64,000 nt of DNA from Tyto alba (GCF_018691265.1 NW_024881295.1:14100314-14164313); one strand, 5' to 3'. Positions 40,170-54,036 are shown, counted from the stretch's first letter. Notes: generated from the letters alone by a model not told the origin. Program-made: numbers and translations.

Positions 40170-41260
40170 GCACTGTATGTTAATGGAGCTATTTCATTGT
40201 TAATGTGACTGACTGCTTATTGATTCTTGCAGTAATCCAGCTAGGGCTTCAGAGTACAATTTAGTTTGGAGAGCTACGGGTCCAACATCTATGCTCAATT
40301 ACAACTTTCAGAAGGGTAGATCAATAAAATTTAAATTGCTTATGGTAATCACAACTTCAAATCATTGCGATCAGCATAAGCAATCTGCTGACCCCAGCCA
40401 AGCTCCTAAATTGAAACTTGTAATGAGTGGTCATTTAGTTTGGGTCCATTCATATTATTTTGGAGGCAGGTGATGAACAATTAAAGATCAGTCAGCACCT
40501 TCCCTACCCAGCATTCCCATCTGAATTCCCAAAGTACTAATATGTAGTAACCCTGGGGTATAGGCCTTTGCACTTCTTTAATGGGTATTCTGTATGAATA
40601 AGCAATTATATTTTCTATTAAACAATTTCAGTGTAATTGAATTAGCAGTTCTAATATTGCTCGGGCAAGCAGAAGCTTTCCTAGGGAAAAATTAAGTGAT
40701 ATTGGGTAATTCAAATTAATTTATAAGCCTGAAAAATGTAACCATTAAACGAATTGTTCACCCTCCCCAAAAAATTACAATTAATGAGCATATTGTTTCA
40801 ATGCATAAGTTTCCTAACAATTTGTTTTTTGGTCATAATAGCTTTTTCCCAGTTCATTATAAAAACCTGTCTATTATAATGAAAATTTCATAGGCTGTTT
40901 TCTTTGACAAAGCGGGTTGCAAGTTTAAACAAAGATAGCCTGCAGATTACTTTCACGATAAGGAGTCACCTTAGAATTACATTTTAATAAATCATTGACA
41001 ATAAATCTTCTGCATTACAGCACTATGGTTTAGAGAAGGAGGAAAAAAGGCAAATACAGAGGAAAACAATCAATGAAAATCCCCTTCTGCCAATATGAGA
41101 ATAGATTGACCAACTCTAATGTAAAGTTTGCTACACACAAAAATAAAAGCTCAAAAAGCTTTGTTTAAAAAAGATGCAAAGCAAACAGCAATAAAGTCTG
41201 TACACAGATGCAGATTTAATTAACATATTAATTTATTAGTACTCACCTAACAGTTTTTTG
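40170..41260. promoter_or_regulatory. Candidate conserved noncoding regulatory element
   Basis: About 1 kb of complex, non-repetitive AT-rich sequence packed with homeodomain-type words (GTAATTGAATTAG, CAAATTAATT, ACAATTAATGAG, TTTAATTAAC). It also has SOX/TCF-type words (CTTTGACAAAG, TTAAACAAAGATAG, CTATTGTT-like ATTGTTTC) and an octamer-like ATGCATAA. There are no open frames of note. In a desert next to a probable developmental gene (LMO3), such texture often marks deeply conserved enhancers. I see the motif density directly; the regulatory role and any target are inference. Confidence 0.35.
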
Positions 41261-44200
41261 CAAATGGTTTGTATTCAGGGTAGAAGCCCCTGAATATTTA
41301 AACAAGTTATCAGACACTGATTTGGGAAAATTTTCATTAATAAAATGTCAAATGCACATGATTCTAGTCCATGAGATTACATATCATTCACAAGTATTTG
41401 AAAAACTGATGAACATTTCTATTTGAGATTCACAAAATGTTACATGGATTTTAGCACAAACTGTGCTTTGCCTGAAGACTATTTAAACTAGTTTAGTCAT
41501 CCAACAAGAGAAGAATAACAATTCCCATGTTTTTACTTAGAACGAGAGGTCTTAAGGCCATAAGCATCTAAGCTACATAAAATATCTCTTGCCATATTAA
41601 CCAACAGCACAAAATATACCTTAGTTATGCCATTTTTGCACAGCTACACAGACAAAAATTTCAGTGGTTCATATTTTGGCAGGAATAGGGAGAAGAAATC
41701 TAAGATAAATTACCCAGATGAAAGACTTGTGTATGTGTTATGCAATATTTGGATGGTTTTCTGAGACAAATCTACCAAAAAATTCTTCTAGTCACAGACA
41801 AAATCTAATAAGGTCCCTCACTAGCTTTCATAATCATGGTACCTTGAAAATAAAAGGCAAAATTTAGAAGCAGTAAATTCAGAGATCTTAGTTAAGCAGG
41901 ATCTAGAATAAAAACTATGCCTCTGCCTATGAGTCTGTGGGTTGGTTACACCAGAGAGGGTTTCTCCTCTCTGCCTGCCATGTCATTTTATATGTAATAT
42001 AATGCTTCTTAAGAATATCAATCTTAAAAAGTATACTGATGTTTTATAGCCATTCCTGGTTTGCAATACAAATGATATAATTACTTGTTTCTCGCTGGAG
42101 GGGGTCCAGTTCTTTTAGTTCATTTTTTAAATGCAAATCTTATTAAGTATTTTATCCTAAAATGGCTACTGCAAATAGGGCAGTGTGATCTCAGGCGAAG
42201 ATGGACAACACACCTCCGAAAATAAATACTAGGCAAGGAATGAAACCCGAATTAAAGCAGCATACCAAAAATTGAATTGATTACTTACTGAAATATGTTA
42301 ACATCATGTAATGGGCAACTACTAAAATCAGATGTATAGTAATATTCCATGAATCACTGCTGGCTAGACCTCAACGAACAATGACATAATAAAGAGCTCT
42401 GTTCACCAAAAATCTCAAATTTTATAATAGCTCTGAAATGTTCTGTTTATATAGTATAACAAATTTCTCACCACCTACAGCTTCACATTTGTTACTGCAG
42501 ACAGACTACAAACTTTCCTACAGTGGTGAGCAAAGCATTAACTCATTCTCGTGAGTAACTGCTCACTCCTTTGAGCTCACTAATGACACCCTACACTTGA
42601 GCTGGAGACCACAAGCACTCAGAAATTCCTGGCAGCAACTGAGGTTGAAATTAGATTCTCCTGACCCAAAAGCACAAGTCCTTACTATTAACTTAAAGCA
42701 GATTTGCCATGAGTTGTGCCCTATAAGACATGACAAATGACTGAACAGTTCGGAATCCATCCATTAGAGGTCAGTGGTACTTGTAAGCTAGCCAACTCAT
42801 TACAGAACTGCAGAAAAGGGATTAATTAGTGTCCTAGTTTAGCTTCAATTGTGGAACAATCCATATTCAAATTGTCTGTTGAATATGGTAGTCACTACAT
42901 GAGAATTCTGGAAATTTAAAGATAATGACAGCATTGCATTTAGGAAAAAAAAAAAAATGCAGTCCAATGACATTGCCAGTGTAGGGACTGACATCCGTCC
43001 TGTGTTCCTCACATAAACACTTTAAATTTAGAAAGATGTCCATATCCTCTCTGCTGCAAAAGGTAGGTTCATCCCTCAGTGGAAGAGAAATGGGCCAGTG
43101 TTGCTCCATTTGTTTCAGCATGTGACATGTTCTCTGTAGTCCTGGAAATGTTGAGAGGAGAAGGTCCTTTCTCTCCTGCTTCTCTTAACGTAGAAGAACA
43201 CAGTGACAGACAAGAGAGATATGAGTAGGTAATAGAAGATTCATATATAGACAGGTATTTCCAAAATGGAAATAAAAGGCAGAATTTTTAGCCTAAATAA
43301 TTAGCTCATAAATTAGTCTATAATTATCCTGGGCTCATTGTCACCACACTAACAAATTCCTAACCTGTAAATTTTCTTTGATTTTTTAAGTCCTTTGGAA
43401 ATCACAAATGTCTTTTTCTTCCAGTAATTAGTAGATTTAAATATTTGAGGTCACAATATATAGGAAAGTCATAAATAATATGCATCCTTTCCCTATGTAG
43501 ATCTTTAGGACATTTTAAAGTATAAAAGCAATATGACATTTTAAAGGTTTATTAATTTCTTGAAGGAAAGCTGCAAAATTGGCCTGACAAATCATTAATC
43601 CATTTATCCATAGGATGAAAATGTAACATTTCTATTTGAAAAAGACTAGCAGAAATTATCACTTCCCTATATAAGTAGAGTGGAGAAACAAGTGGAATAT
43701 TCAAGCCTAGGTTCTGATCCAAGTTGCCTAGCTATATAACTGGGGTAGGGTGATTTTAATAGCTATTTCAGATTTTGTGTAAAGAAAATTTTGATGAGAG
43801 CTTTAGGCTTCATACCAGCATTGTGTCTAAAAGGATCAATTTTCATATTTTTTATTTGCATACTTCATTCCATTTCTTCACTTCTCAGGAATCCTGCAGT
43901 AACATCAGCTTAACAGAATTCTTGAAGCAATTACCTGAGTTGAAAGCCTTACATCATAACTGAAGACAGTGCACCTAAACCAGGTCTTAATCAACCAAGT
44001 TAAAAAGAATGTCATTACAATAGTGTAAGAACATCATTTATTGCTTTTAGGGAATATCTAACAGTGAAAAATACAACTTGGGGGTTTGGCACTATTGCAA
44101 AAATAAATATGCAACAGGATTGGCAACTTATTGGAAGCTCTTGTGGTTTGAATTAGGATGTCAGAAGAATGTGGGCCTATTGACACCATATTCGGTTGTC

Positions 44201-47200
44201 CTATAGAGGTGGAAGAATACAAAGGAAATAAATATATGAACCATGGGACAGAATTTGGCCCCCACTATAAAGCTTAACCCTGAATTATATTATTACTGTT
44301 AGCATGAATGACTTGACCCACAATAGCTGTGAATTTGTGTGCTCTTGACTTGTGCAAAACTCACAGAAGTATTATTTATCTTAAAATTCCCTCACTGAAA
44401 TTTAAACATTGTCACACTACTTTACATTTGCTTACAGGACAAATTTGCTCCATAATATAACTAGCAGGCTCAGCTGAAAAAGTAATCCTTTAAGAATGCA
44501 AGATCTGTATTAAATGATTTAGCCTTAAAATTTTCCTTTTCACAAAGCCCTTCATTTCAGCAGAAACTCATGGTTAATACAGGAGATGGTGAACAAAGAA
44601 CTACGAACTGATTGCCATAGAACAGGAATACTTCTAAACGTACTTCAATATCCCAGGACTGAGTGGTACTTGTTAAATCCCCTGCATCATGTATCCTACT
44701 CCCATGACACTGTCTTGCAGTTTGTGAAACTTAGTGTCATACGTTAAGACATCTTGGAGTCATCTGCAAAATTAAAAAAAAAAAAAAAATTAAAAGGGAG
44801 GATCTTGTGCTCTTAGTTATAAAAAATAACTTGAAAGGGCTGAAAAACTGGAGAAAAAATACCCCATGCTGTGGTCTTTTTTTTTTTCCTCCTTTAAAGA
44901 GGTATGATATTAAAAATATCATGAATCTTTGGGTCATGTGAGTTTTTGTGGACAGAGGATGCATTTCAGCCTCAAAACACTGCCTCTGATAGCCCATACC
45001 CTTGTATGTGCTCTATTAAAAACTACCCCATGGACAAATCATGATCCTAAGAATTAGTTAAAAGTAACCTCAAACCTTTCACCCTTTTTGTACTCACAAA
45101 GTAATCTAAACCCAGAACATTAAGAGAGACATCAAAGAGTCCCCACTGGTTTCTGTAGGTGCAAATCCTGAGTCTCTCACTTCCTACTTTAGAGATAAGC
45201 CATGCAAAGACTTCATTCTGGCCTTTTGCCCCCAAAAGAGTTTTTACTGAAATGTGTGTTGCAGTAGAAAGATAAATAGTCAGAGTTACAGAAATCAATA
45301 CAGCAAAATTCAATAAATAACAACAAACATCTTCTGGACAAGACCTAAACTTTTACTATGAAAGAAGTTGTTTTACTTTCCTATGCTTGTACAATACAGA
45401 CACTTCTTTTGTACATTCACATTCATAAAGAATATAACATCTTTCTGATTTTAAAGACTTGAGAAAAATGTGAGGCATACGTTCCATTGCCTTCTTCAGG
45501 AGCTCCTCAGATCACTGTCTAAGAGCTCTCTGGAACCAGAACCAGAAACTCAAATGATATTAAACTACATCACACATATAAATTTAGATCTCAAATTCAC
45601 TTTAAACTATGGATGCAAGCTACAAAATACAGATCCAGATCTCATTAGCCTCAAGGTCTGCAGCTATCTGAATCTGACATTTTGACTTGGAGCCGTTTCT
45701 ACTAGGAGTCAGAAAAAAATTTTCTCATTTTGCATTTAGTCATTCCCAGCATGTTTTGCTTACGATTTTTTTTTTCACTCTGTCCCTGCACTAAAAAGCC
45801 ATTGAACCATCTGTAGTATTTAGATAATAATTTTCTTAGCTATAACTACATAATTCCACTAATGAGGGCTATTGGAGAGTCTGCTATCTTCCATTTCCAA
45901 AGACATTATTATAGTTTGATCTTTTGCATATGTAGTCATCACTCCACCTTATAGATGTCGTTAAATGTATAAGAGACCATTTCTTAAAGAATCACTGTAT
46001 TGGATCTATGTATAAATATCAAGTGGAAAAACTACTGTGAAATACCATTTTAGAGAGTCTGAAAGTGTTTACTATCTGGACAGAATTCGGACAGTACTTT
46101 TTGCTATAAGAAAATAATTTTAAAATAGTCTGGAAAATTTAAAATATTTTGGTTTAAAATTTTTCAACCTATTGTTTAAAAATTATGTTTTCACTTAAAA
46201 ATCCACCAACATTTATTATTTCTTGTAAGAACTGAAGGAGTTCTGCTTTTAAAAAAAAAATTACAGGTTATGTGTCTCTTTAATTTTTCCTTTATATCAG
46301 GAAAACCCCAAATAAAATTCCCTTTGGTAATTAACCAACATTTGTTTCCATTTTTCAGCTGAGATTGCGAACCAGAAGATCACCTTTAGATCACACCCAT
46401 CCAAAAAGGCAGCATTGCTAATCACATAAATAGATCAGACTCTCAAAAGGGCCAGACCTCAGACTTAGTTTATGGAAGTCCCTAAGAACTTAATATGATC
46501 TCAGGCCACAAGATCAAGGTAATTATTCAGCTAGTAGCTGGACAATCTTCAGATGTAGTCTTCACATTGGCCTTTTCAGGATTTGCACAGTGCTCCCTCT
46601 GCAGAAAGAAGACGATGCAGGAATCCACTTTGTAGCCTTTGCATAAGGGTCCTTGTGCCAGCACTCTACACTGAGTTCATGCTCACCATCTTCTCAAATA
46701 AAAATTATATGTTACATGTAAGAGATTCCTGATAACTCTTCATAATACGACCTGTCTGTGCCCTTTATAAGCACACAGCCTCTGCCGTCAGCTTCTGCTG
46801 ACACAATAGCCTCTCCATTCATGTCTGAAGTCCTCCAATACAGAAGTACCTTGTTAAATGGAGAGAGCATTTTGAAAATGCATTCCTCAGTTTGATGATG
46901 AAAAATGAATATGAGAATAAAAGAATTCCTGTCGTTTCCTTGTATACAAGACTCTCCTTGCAAAAATCAATCCATGCCATTTTGGAACAGTATCACTAAT
47001 GAAATTACCATAATCAAGAACTGCAAAGGCATCGATTACTAAACACAAAGCTAATAACAGCCTTAAACGAGATTCTGATTCCACTGAAGACTTACAGAAT
47101 CTGGCCAGGATTTCTCTCCCTATCATCAAATAATCCCACTGAGGAGCTAAACATCTCTAATTATAAGCAGGTGATAAATCCAAGGTCATGGTTCTACAAG

Positions 47201-48309
47201 ACACTGGCCCCTAATAACATAACAAAAATGCTGTGCTCTCCAGACCCAAAATGAACTTGTCTTGCCAGTTCAGATTCATTAAAAAAAATTGTCCCAGTAT
47301 ACTTCCTGCCAGATCATCTATCCTCTACTCTACAACCAGCATAAAACACAAAGCTGGCAGCTCTCATTATTTTAACAGAAATAGCACTAATAATAGCTTT
47401 GTGATGGATCCAGACCCAATCTTTAAAGATAGACGATGCAAAGATTCGCAGAGCCAATATGGATGAAGCCGGAACTATGACCTCATTGACTTCACTGAGA
47501 TGATGTGATGTTAAAGTAAAATACATAAAATGTTACTTGGATTATGCCCAAACCACTCTGTAACTTCATCCATGAAGGAAAATGAATCAATGTTCCTTCT
47601 AAGCAGTTCAGTCATGCAACTGTGTGTGTGGATAAATTTGTACTTAATTTTCTTATGCATCTCCTAGATTCACCTGTCAAGTGACTGAGAGCTTAAATTG
47701 TAGTGTCAGTAAATTTGCATGTAATTACAGATGCAATGTTTTTGCCCAGCATATTTAAACCCACAGATTCAACCTGTTTCACTGTTCTTGGAAATTTCAG
47801 AGGTCCAAACTGTCTAATTAAGCATTCTTTAGTTTTCACATATTTTCATTCTGTGAACCCATAATGATTTGCACAGCTGAGGTTCCTCTGCCCCACATCT
47901 CTCAGTCATACAGTAAGAGCTGTACCTCAGTTACCCTCATTTAAAGCCAATGGATGTGAACTCACTTGAAGGACCAGGACTGGATCAGTCAAGGCAAATA
48001 AAATGGATTAAGTAACTAAGAGAAGAATGTATCAAGTGAGATCCTACAGGTATTTTCCATCTCCAACAGCTAAGAGTCACTGGATTTTTTTCCCCCAATA
48101 AGATCTGAGGCAATAAAAAGCCTCCAAAGACCTTGCTTTTTTGTTAATGTCCAAAATGGTCTTTGTTTGCGTAGAAACAACGTAGAAAGATATAAAAATA
48201 GGCTTAAATTAGCATATTGCCAAATTGGTCTACTGTAACAAGTGCTTTGAAGTCTGGCGTGCTGACTGATTCCCCACAGGAAGTTGAGTACTCTGAAAAC
48301 AATTAAGAA
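41261..48309. other. Intergenic sequence with nothing recognisable
   Basis: AT-rich sequence with A runs at about 42944-42956 and 44774-44789. A small perfect hairpin lies at 44904-44922 (ATGATATT, three A, AATATCAT). All open frames are under 90 codons, overlap on opposite strands and resemble no family I know. No RNA gene or mobile element recognised. Confidence 0.5.
44774..44789. repeat. Poly(A) run, 16 nt
   Basis: Homopolymer flanked by ATT and TTAAAAGG. No evidence that it is the tail of a retrocopy. Confidence 0.85.
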
Positions 48310-48780
48310 CAAAAAAGGGGCGGGAGGGAGGAGAGAGGGAGCAGGCGAGTACAGTAGTTAAATTAAGCAAAGTGAGCCTTGGAATAGTCAAGGGACTAAA
48401 CAAGCCATCGAATCACTTAATAACAGCACTTCTTTAGCAGCGGAGATAGAAAACACCAACTGGATTTTTAGAAACTGAGACATTAAGGCTTGAAAAAGCA
48501 GAATGACAGAAGTTTAAATTAAATAAATGAAAATTACTTCAGAATATAATAGAAGGTAATAAGGCTCCAAAACTGCCAGTAGTTATAGTAGCTAATCCTG
48601 TGTTCTAAAATTGATCCTAATGTAAAAGCATTGTGCAATTTAAAAGTAATAAACATAATAATCCCTGCCATTTTACATAATAAATAAATCTTAACTATGT
48701 TTCCCATTTGTATAAAGCCTTGTGAAATGACAGGTTTGGTTGTTAAAAAAATCCAATGTTTGTTTCACAAAGATATTATA
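48310..48780. promoter_or_regulatory. Candidate conserved noncoding element (weak)
   Basis: A purine-rich start (48315-48346, GGGGCGGGAGGGAGGAGAGA) is followed by about 400 bp dense in TTAAATTAAG, TTAATAAC, TAATCC/TAATCCC and ATTGTGCAAT-like words without long simple repeats. This texture is common in long-range regulatory elements near developmental genes. The claim is inferred from motif density only, with no alignment, and may be wrong. Confidence 0.25.
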
Positions 48781-48800
48781 GTGATGCAGTGGAATAGATT

Positions 48801-49628
48801 TTGAGGGAGAAGGTTAAAATATATTTTATAGGTAGCACTGAGTAAATATATCAGAAAAACTGCACACGCCACACAAAGAAAGAGCTTTCAGATTATACAG
48901 TAAACATTTTATGCTGTGGAATACCTTCTCTATAACATTTTGTCTACACTGAATTGCATAATCACATACTAAAAGATGGTTACTATTACTGTTATTAATG
49001 TTATGGTTGCATGCAGGGGAACTACTGTATAATTAGCAACTATATCTGTCCCAAAGATCCCATGACACAGATGAGTAAAACAGGTAAAGGTTTCACCATC
49101 CGTGTTTTACCAAATAGAAATGAGGTTCAGGAAAGATTAAAAGCTTACTCCAATTAAGCAGTGAATCTCAAAGTAACTGATGGTTTCCAGATCAAGTCCC
49201 AAGTTACTAGTCTAAGGAAACAGAAGGCTGTGGTTCAGCTTGGACCTGAAACTACATCCTTGTCTGCCTTATGTATGGTTTAGCACAAACTCATCAGAAA
49301 TTAATTCTGTTCATTTGGACCCTCTCTCTTGACAAGCCTCCCCTCCAGGTGCTTCCCCACCTCCATGGTGTGGCACCCAAAAGACACTACAAGGAACGTA
49401 GCTCTCCGTCTCACATCAATACATCTCTGATGGGCAAGATAGGGCCTTAAGCCTTAAGAACTTCACTGGCTTTTCCTCCTGCCACCTTCTGCCCCTTCCT
49501 TATACACGCACAGTGGCACCTCTATATTTTGCTCATCCCTACTACAATTGTTAGGACAAGGTTATACTGTTTTTAAAAAACTTTTGTAACTAACTTCGGA
49601 TAACAAGACTTCAATAACTAATCTTTCT
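48801..49628. other. Intergenic sequence with nothing recognisable
   Basis: No gene or repeat family recognised. The block at 49320-49510 is somewhat more GC-rich and pyrimidine-biased but contains no coherent frame. Confidence 0.5.
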
Positions 49629-49791
49629 GGTTGCCAAGAAAATTTGTGGAATTTCCACCCTTGGAGGTGTTCAAGATTTGGCTGGACAAGGCCCTGAACT
49701 AGCTGACAGTTAGACCTGCTTTGCGCAGGGTGGCTTGGATAAGATGATCTTCAGAGGTCTCTTCCAGCCTAAATTACTTTATGATTCTATG
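49629..49791 (+). mobile_element. CR1 LINE fragment, strongly 5'-truncated
   Basis: The region reads through typical CR1 tail blocks: GGTTGCCAAGAAAATTTGTG, then CTTGGAGGTGTTCAAG, TGGCTGGACAAGGCCCTGAA, GGTGGCTTGGATAAGATGAT, TCTCTTCCAGCCTAAATTAC, and a single terminal ATGATTCTATG. Only about 160 bp of the 3' end remain. It is more diverged than the 61-kb copy, so it is probably older or of a different CR1 subfamily. The plus-strand open frame starting at 49735 is partly element sequence. Confidence 0.88.
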
Positions 49792-51349
49792 TTATGTGTT
49801 TTTACTTCAGGGGTCTTCCTTGACATGCTAAAAAATTCATTTATTTCAAACCCCCACCCAACATTTCTTAACCTACAGAAAAAATTCCACATGTTCCTCA
49901 AGGTACAGAGCAGTGCTATAAAAATGAACTACATATTCCTATAAAACATGTCTGCTGATAACATGGAAGTCCTGTACTCCTTCTAAGTCTTTCTAAAGTC
50001 CTAAAGAGAAAGACACGCACTTATCCTTCGTTCTCTTGCAATTCAAAGTGCATACAGCATGTGAGAACTCTAAACACTGAGGTTGTAGGACAAGCCAGGA
50101 GACCCATGCTGACCTCAACAGCCTAAAGAATCACCTTTATTGTACAGTAACTGTTCTTTGAGAATGTGTTATTACGAATGCCACTATAGAAGATCAGTAA
50201 GCATTATCCTGTCAGAATAGCAGCTTTGAGAAAATCCAGCTGCCTTGAATGCTGATTTATGTTACTGCATTCCCAAATTTAGTAACCAAGGAAAAGCTGG
50301 AGAGCTTGATACTGACATTCACACTTCTGGCCAAAGTAACATGTATCAGAAAGAATAATTTGAAGTGGAAGATCTCCAGAACTCTCTCAGAAGGGACTTC
50401 TCCACAAGTCTTACTATGTTTCGGTTCCTCTCTGGACTATCTAACCACTATGTAAACTTTGAAACAATAGGACTATAAAACGAAAGAAAACTAAGTAGTA
50501 CCCCTCTGTAAGTGAAAAAACATAGTCTAGAAAAGCTAAGTGAGAGGGAAACCTGTTCAAGATGAGGCTGGAGAAGACTGTGGAGATTAAGTCTTGTTTT
50601 CTGGATAAGACCCCATTCGAACTTTTCTTGGCTGCCTATATCAAGAACTTTCATTTTGAAATATATCTTCTAACTTTCATGTCTTATCCCATGTCTTCCT
50701 GGTCATTCTGGAACAACCTTTTTGTATCACGCTCAGGTCTTTATCACAGACAATTATCAGGTGAGGAGAAAGGAACAGGGTGTGATTTAGCCATGGCTCT
50801 GTGAGATTTGGTGGAAGAGATCTGAAAGCAGAGTAAGTATCTAACAGGCTTGCACCACTCAGATCAAAAGCCACCACATGAATGTCACCATATCACCTTC
50901 AAGCTTAAAAATCACTTCAGCTGAAACTCTACTTAGACAGTATGAAACACAGGAATTTGTTTGCCACTATTCTTTTTACTGATCTGCCCTTTTATTATTT
51001 CCTCTTCTTTCTCTAATATTATGTATTAATATTACAGTACCACCTATAGCAACAAATTAAAACTGCAGCTTCCATCAGAAACATGATCCTCTTATGCGAG
51101 GTTCTGTACAATCTCACTGATAATAAGATACAATCCCTTGATCAAAGTGGCAAAAATAAAGGTGACATAAAACAAAATCAAAGCAAAAAGAGGTGGCCCA
51201 GCTCATGTCACATGTCACCAATAGAACAGGTTTCCTAATTCCAAGTCCAAGGCACCACATTGCTTTACTTTTTTTCCCCTGCCATTTTGCCTTTTGTCTC
51301 TATGTCTTCTCTTACCTTACAGCTGAATATTTATGCCTGAGTGAATGCA

Positions 51350-51381
<32 letters not shown>
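51350..51381. repeat. (TG)n microsatellite with TATA interruption
   Basis: Alternating TG units on the plus strand, interrupted once by a short TATA, about 32 bp in total. It translates as a Cys/Val/Met run in a spurious open frame (51193-51432) that should not be read as a gene. Confidence 0.93.
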
Positions 51382-51816
51382 CAATTGTGTGATCGACAAC
51401 TCAGCCAACTTGTAAACAGGCAATTTCAGTAGTTAGTATTTGTTTAAGCTTCAATTCTTTCATTAATAGAAACTTGGAGACTGGAAAGAGCAGTACAGAG
51501 ATATTACCTGACTTGGTCAAGAATAAAATCAGGATAGAATACAGGCCTTTTGGTGCTCCAGTTATAACACTCTTAGTTTTTATGAGCAGAAGCAAGCAAC
51601 TGCTACTCTTGGTCAGAGATATCTGCAACCAGAATCTCACAATATCAAGGCCCTGCTAATAAAACCTATCTGCCAGCATTTGGTGCTTCCCTAATATGTC
51701 TACATGAAACAGGTCTATGAGTGGGCCAAAAGAGCCCATGTACCTGCAAAAAAATGTCAAGTCTCCACTGGATAAGGCTTCTTCATTCACTAAAGTCAGT
51801 TACTGCCCTGCTAGGG

Positions 51817-51834
51817 AAAAAAAAAAAAAAAAAA
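51817..51834. repeat. Poly(A) run, 18 nt
   Basis: Uninterrupted run of A after CTAGGG. No flanking target-site duplication or recognisable retrocopy is seen upstream. Confidence 0.9.
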
Positions 51835-53343
51835 TCAAAATATTTTTACTTTGTATGCATTCCTGGTCAACACTAAACATCCTTCTTGTTAGCAAGTGAA
51901 AATATAGGAGATTTTAAATGCTTTCTTTGAAAGTAGAAAAATATATCTTTTAAGCAATCAAGCGTTAACTGTGAGAATTAAAAATATCTGTTCCATATGT
52001 TCAAGTCCCAAGTAAAGTAATATTAAGTATATACAAGAAAGTTCAGGTAGGAAGAGAAAACGATTAAAATAAAAGTCCCCTGGGTCAAAATGCAAGACTA
52101 GTGGACATAGATAAAGTACCAGGGAAAGGAGATGAAATACAAACAGGATGTGCTGTGGTGTCCAAATGAGACACATTACTAAAAAAAGTGTTGCATCATT
52201 AACCACTCCATCAACTGGCTCTGCCAGGGCTGCAATGGACTTTCTATTGCCAACACCAAGTCCACTGACAGCACAGAGACCTCGGAGAATACAAGGATCT
52301 AAGATAACTCTCTGATACGTTTGCTAGTCTCACTTTAATACTTCAAAACAGAGGAAGGAAAAAAATCATAATCAAACTTAAAGAGAAGCAGCAGTTAAAT
52401 AGGCAGCTGAAAAATACTTTCAGTTGTGTGATAGGCCTCTAAATATACGACTGAGATTGGTATCGTCTGTATTGGTATCTCAATGGTCAGTTAGTCCCTG
52501 GTCTTCAGTGGATGTGATATGTGTTGCGCACAAGTTGCATTACTTTTATTGCTGGTGATGAAGTAGGTCTCTAGAATTCAGCTTGTGCTCTGAAAGAAAA
52601 ACATCCCGAGTCTTTTTACATCACAAATGAATAGTTCTGACCTGAACCCATGTACTCAAACTAAAGTGCTGAATGCCACCAATTTGCCCTGCAGTCCACA
52701 GAAGCTGATAATCTCCAATGCCCCTTGAATCAATCCCAAATCATGCACCCTGTCTGACCTCCATGGAACTCCCCAGTAGACAGCCCAGTGTGTGACCAAG
52801 CACAGACCTTCTTGAGAAGCTCCAGACTCCAATTTTAAGCACTGTTGAAACTATTAATTCAGAGGGTGGTTCTAGATAAAAAAGAGGTTTGTATTAGAGT
52901 AGTTAAATGTTATCTGTGAGTAAGTGCATAGAAAATCCATTGTGTTGACTGTAAATATAATTAATTGTAATGTTTTACAAAACAAAATATTCTGATTTCT
53001 CCAATCAGAGCAATTTTAATTTTTTTCCAGTTTGCTTCAAAAAGTATTTTTAAAGTGTTTATTCAGATCTAACAAACTTCATTCAATTTTTAAAACTACT
53101 ATTTTTAGAAGTTGCCATTAAAAAAACCTCAAGTTAGTCTATTCTAAGGTAAGCTCATTCCACGTAAATTTTCAGACAAAATTCTTAGTAACGGGAAGAG
53201 TTAAAGGAAAAATACCTTTTATTCTTACTTCGCGAAACACAGAAAGCAAATGTGGATTATTTACTTTGTTCACTTTGGGTTTAGTCATATTCGTTCCATG
53301 TCAGTGAAGAAGCCAGTACCTCTTTTAGCATGGTTTATACTTT

Positions 53344-53367
53344 CACACACACACACACACACACACA
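53344..53367. repeat. (CA)12 microsatellite
   Basis: Twelve uninterrupted CA units. This is a typical vertebrate dinucleotide microsatellite and is likely polymorphic. Confidence 0.97.
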
Positions 53368-54014
53368 GAAAGCCACCAACACAAATAAGAAAAACATGGT
53401 TAAAAATAGAATCCTCTTGATTGCAGTCCCACAGAAACTGGCAAAAGGACTTGAGGACATGAAGCTCCTATTAATCTGTTTGTTTTTAATTGACTAGATT
53501 TCAAGTTGACAGTGGCCCTTTTATAGCACTGTACAGAACAAAACAGCACCACATGGCCAGCAGGATCCATTTTAAAGTGGTGCTCTCTTACGTCCCCTGC
53601 TGAGGATTGCACCATATGAGCCATCAGTAACGCAAAGTCAAAGGCCAACCATCAATAAAGCTCTTGCTGTGATCAAGAATATGTAAACAATGGACCAGCC
53701 ACTTCTAGTGGTAGTTATAGCGGAGTTAAAGCTGAAGTAGGGTGGCACCTACCTCACAATTTTTTCCTCTGAAATTTTACAAAATATAGTATTTTATCTG
53801 GACACTGTTGCTTGCAGTAAATATTTTAGTGCAGACTGCATTCTGCACATACTTAATTAAATAAATGAAATATGATAGATACTACTTGTCTAGATACAAA
53901 GCCTGCAAAAGCCAGTGGGAATCTTTCCATTCAATTCACTGGTCTCTGAATTAGGTCTATAGTCAATACATTGCAGACCAGATATCATAGTGATAAGAAC
54001 TAAATAATTAACAT

Positions 54015-54036
54015 ATGAGAGGATGCATCCTCTCAT
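54015..54036. repeat. 22-bp perfect inverted repeat (palindrome)
   Basis: The left arm ATGAGAGGATG is followed immediately by its exact reverse complement CATCCTCTCAT, with no spacer, and an ATGCAT core. It could be a dimeric protein-binding site, a cruciform-prone site or simple chance. A perfect 22-bp palindrome has roughly a few-percent chance of arising once in a 64-kb random sequence. Confidence 0.9.

Larger units (their letters stand above)
49792..54014. other. Intergenic sequence around the microsatellites
   Basis: Apart from the (TG)n, (CA)n and poly(A) tracts listed separately, I see no gene or repeat family. The segment 52930-53060 is rich in TAATTA/ATTTTAAT words and might be regulatory, but this is weak. 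Short open frames on both strands overlap each other and have no recognisable products. Confidence 0.5.

Noticed and set aside
51193..51432. Cys-rich open frame
   Set aside because: The Cys/Val/Met run is simply the translated (TG)n microsatellite.
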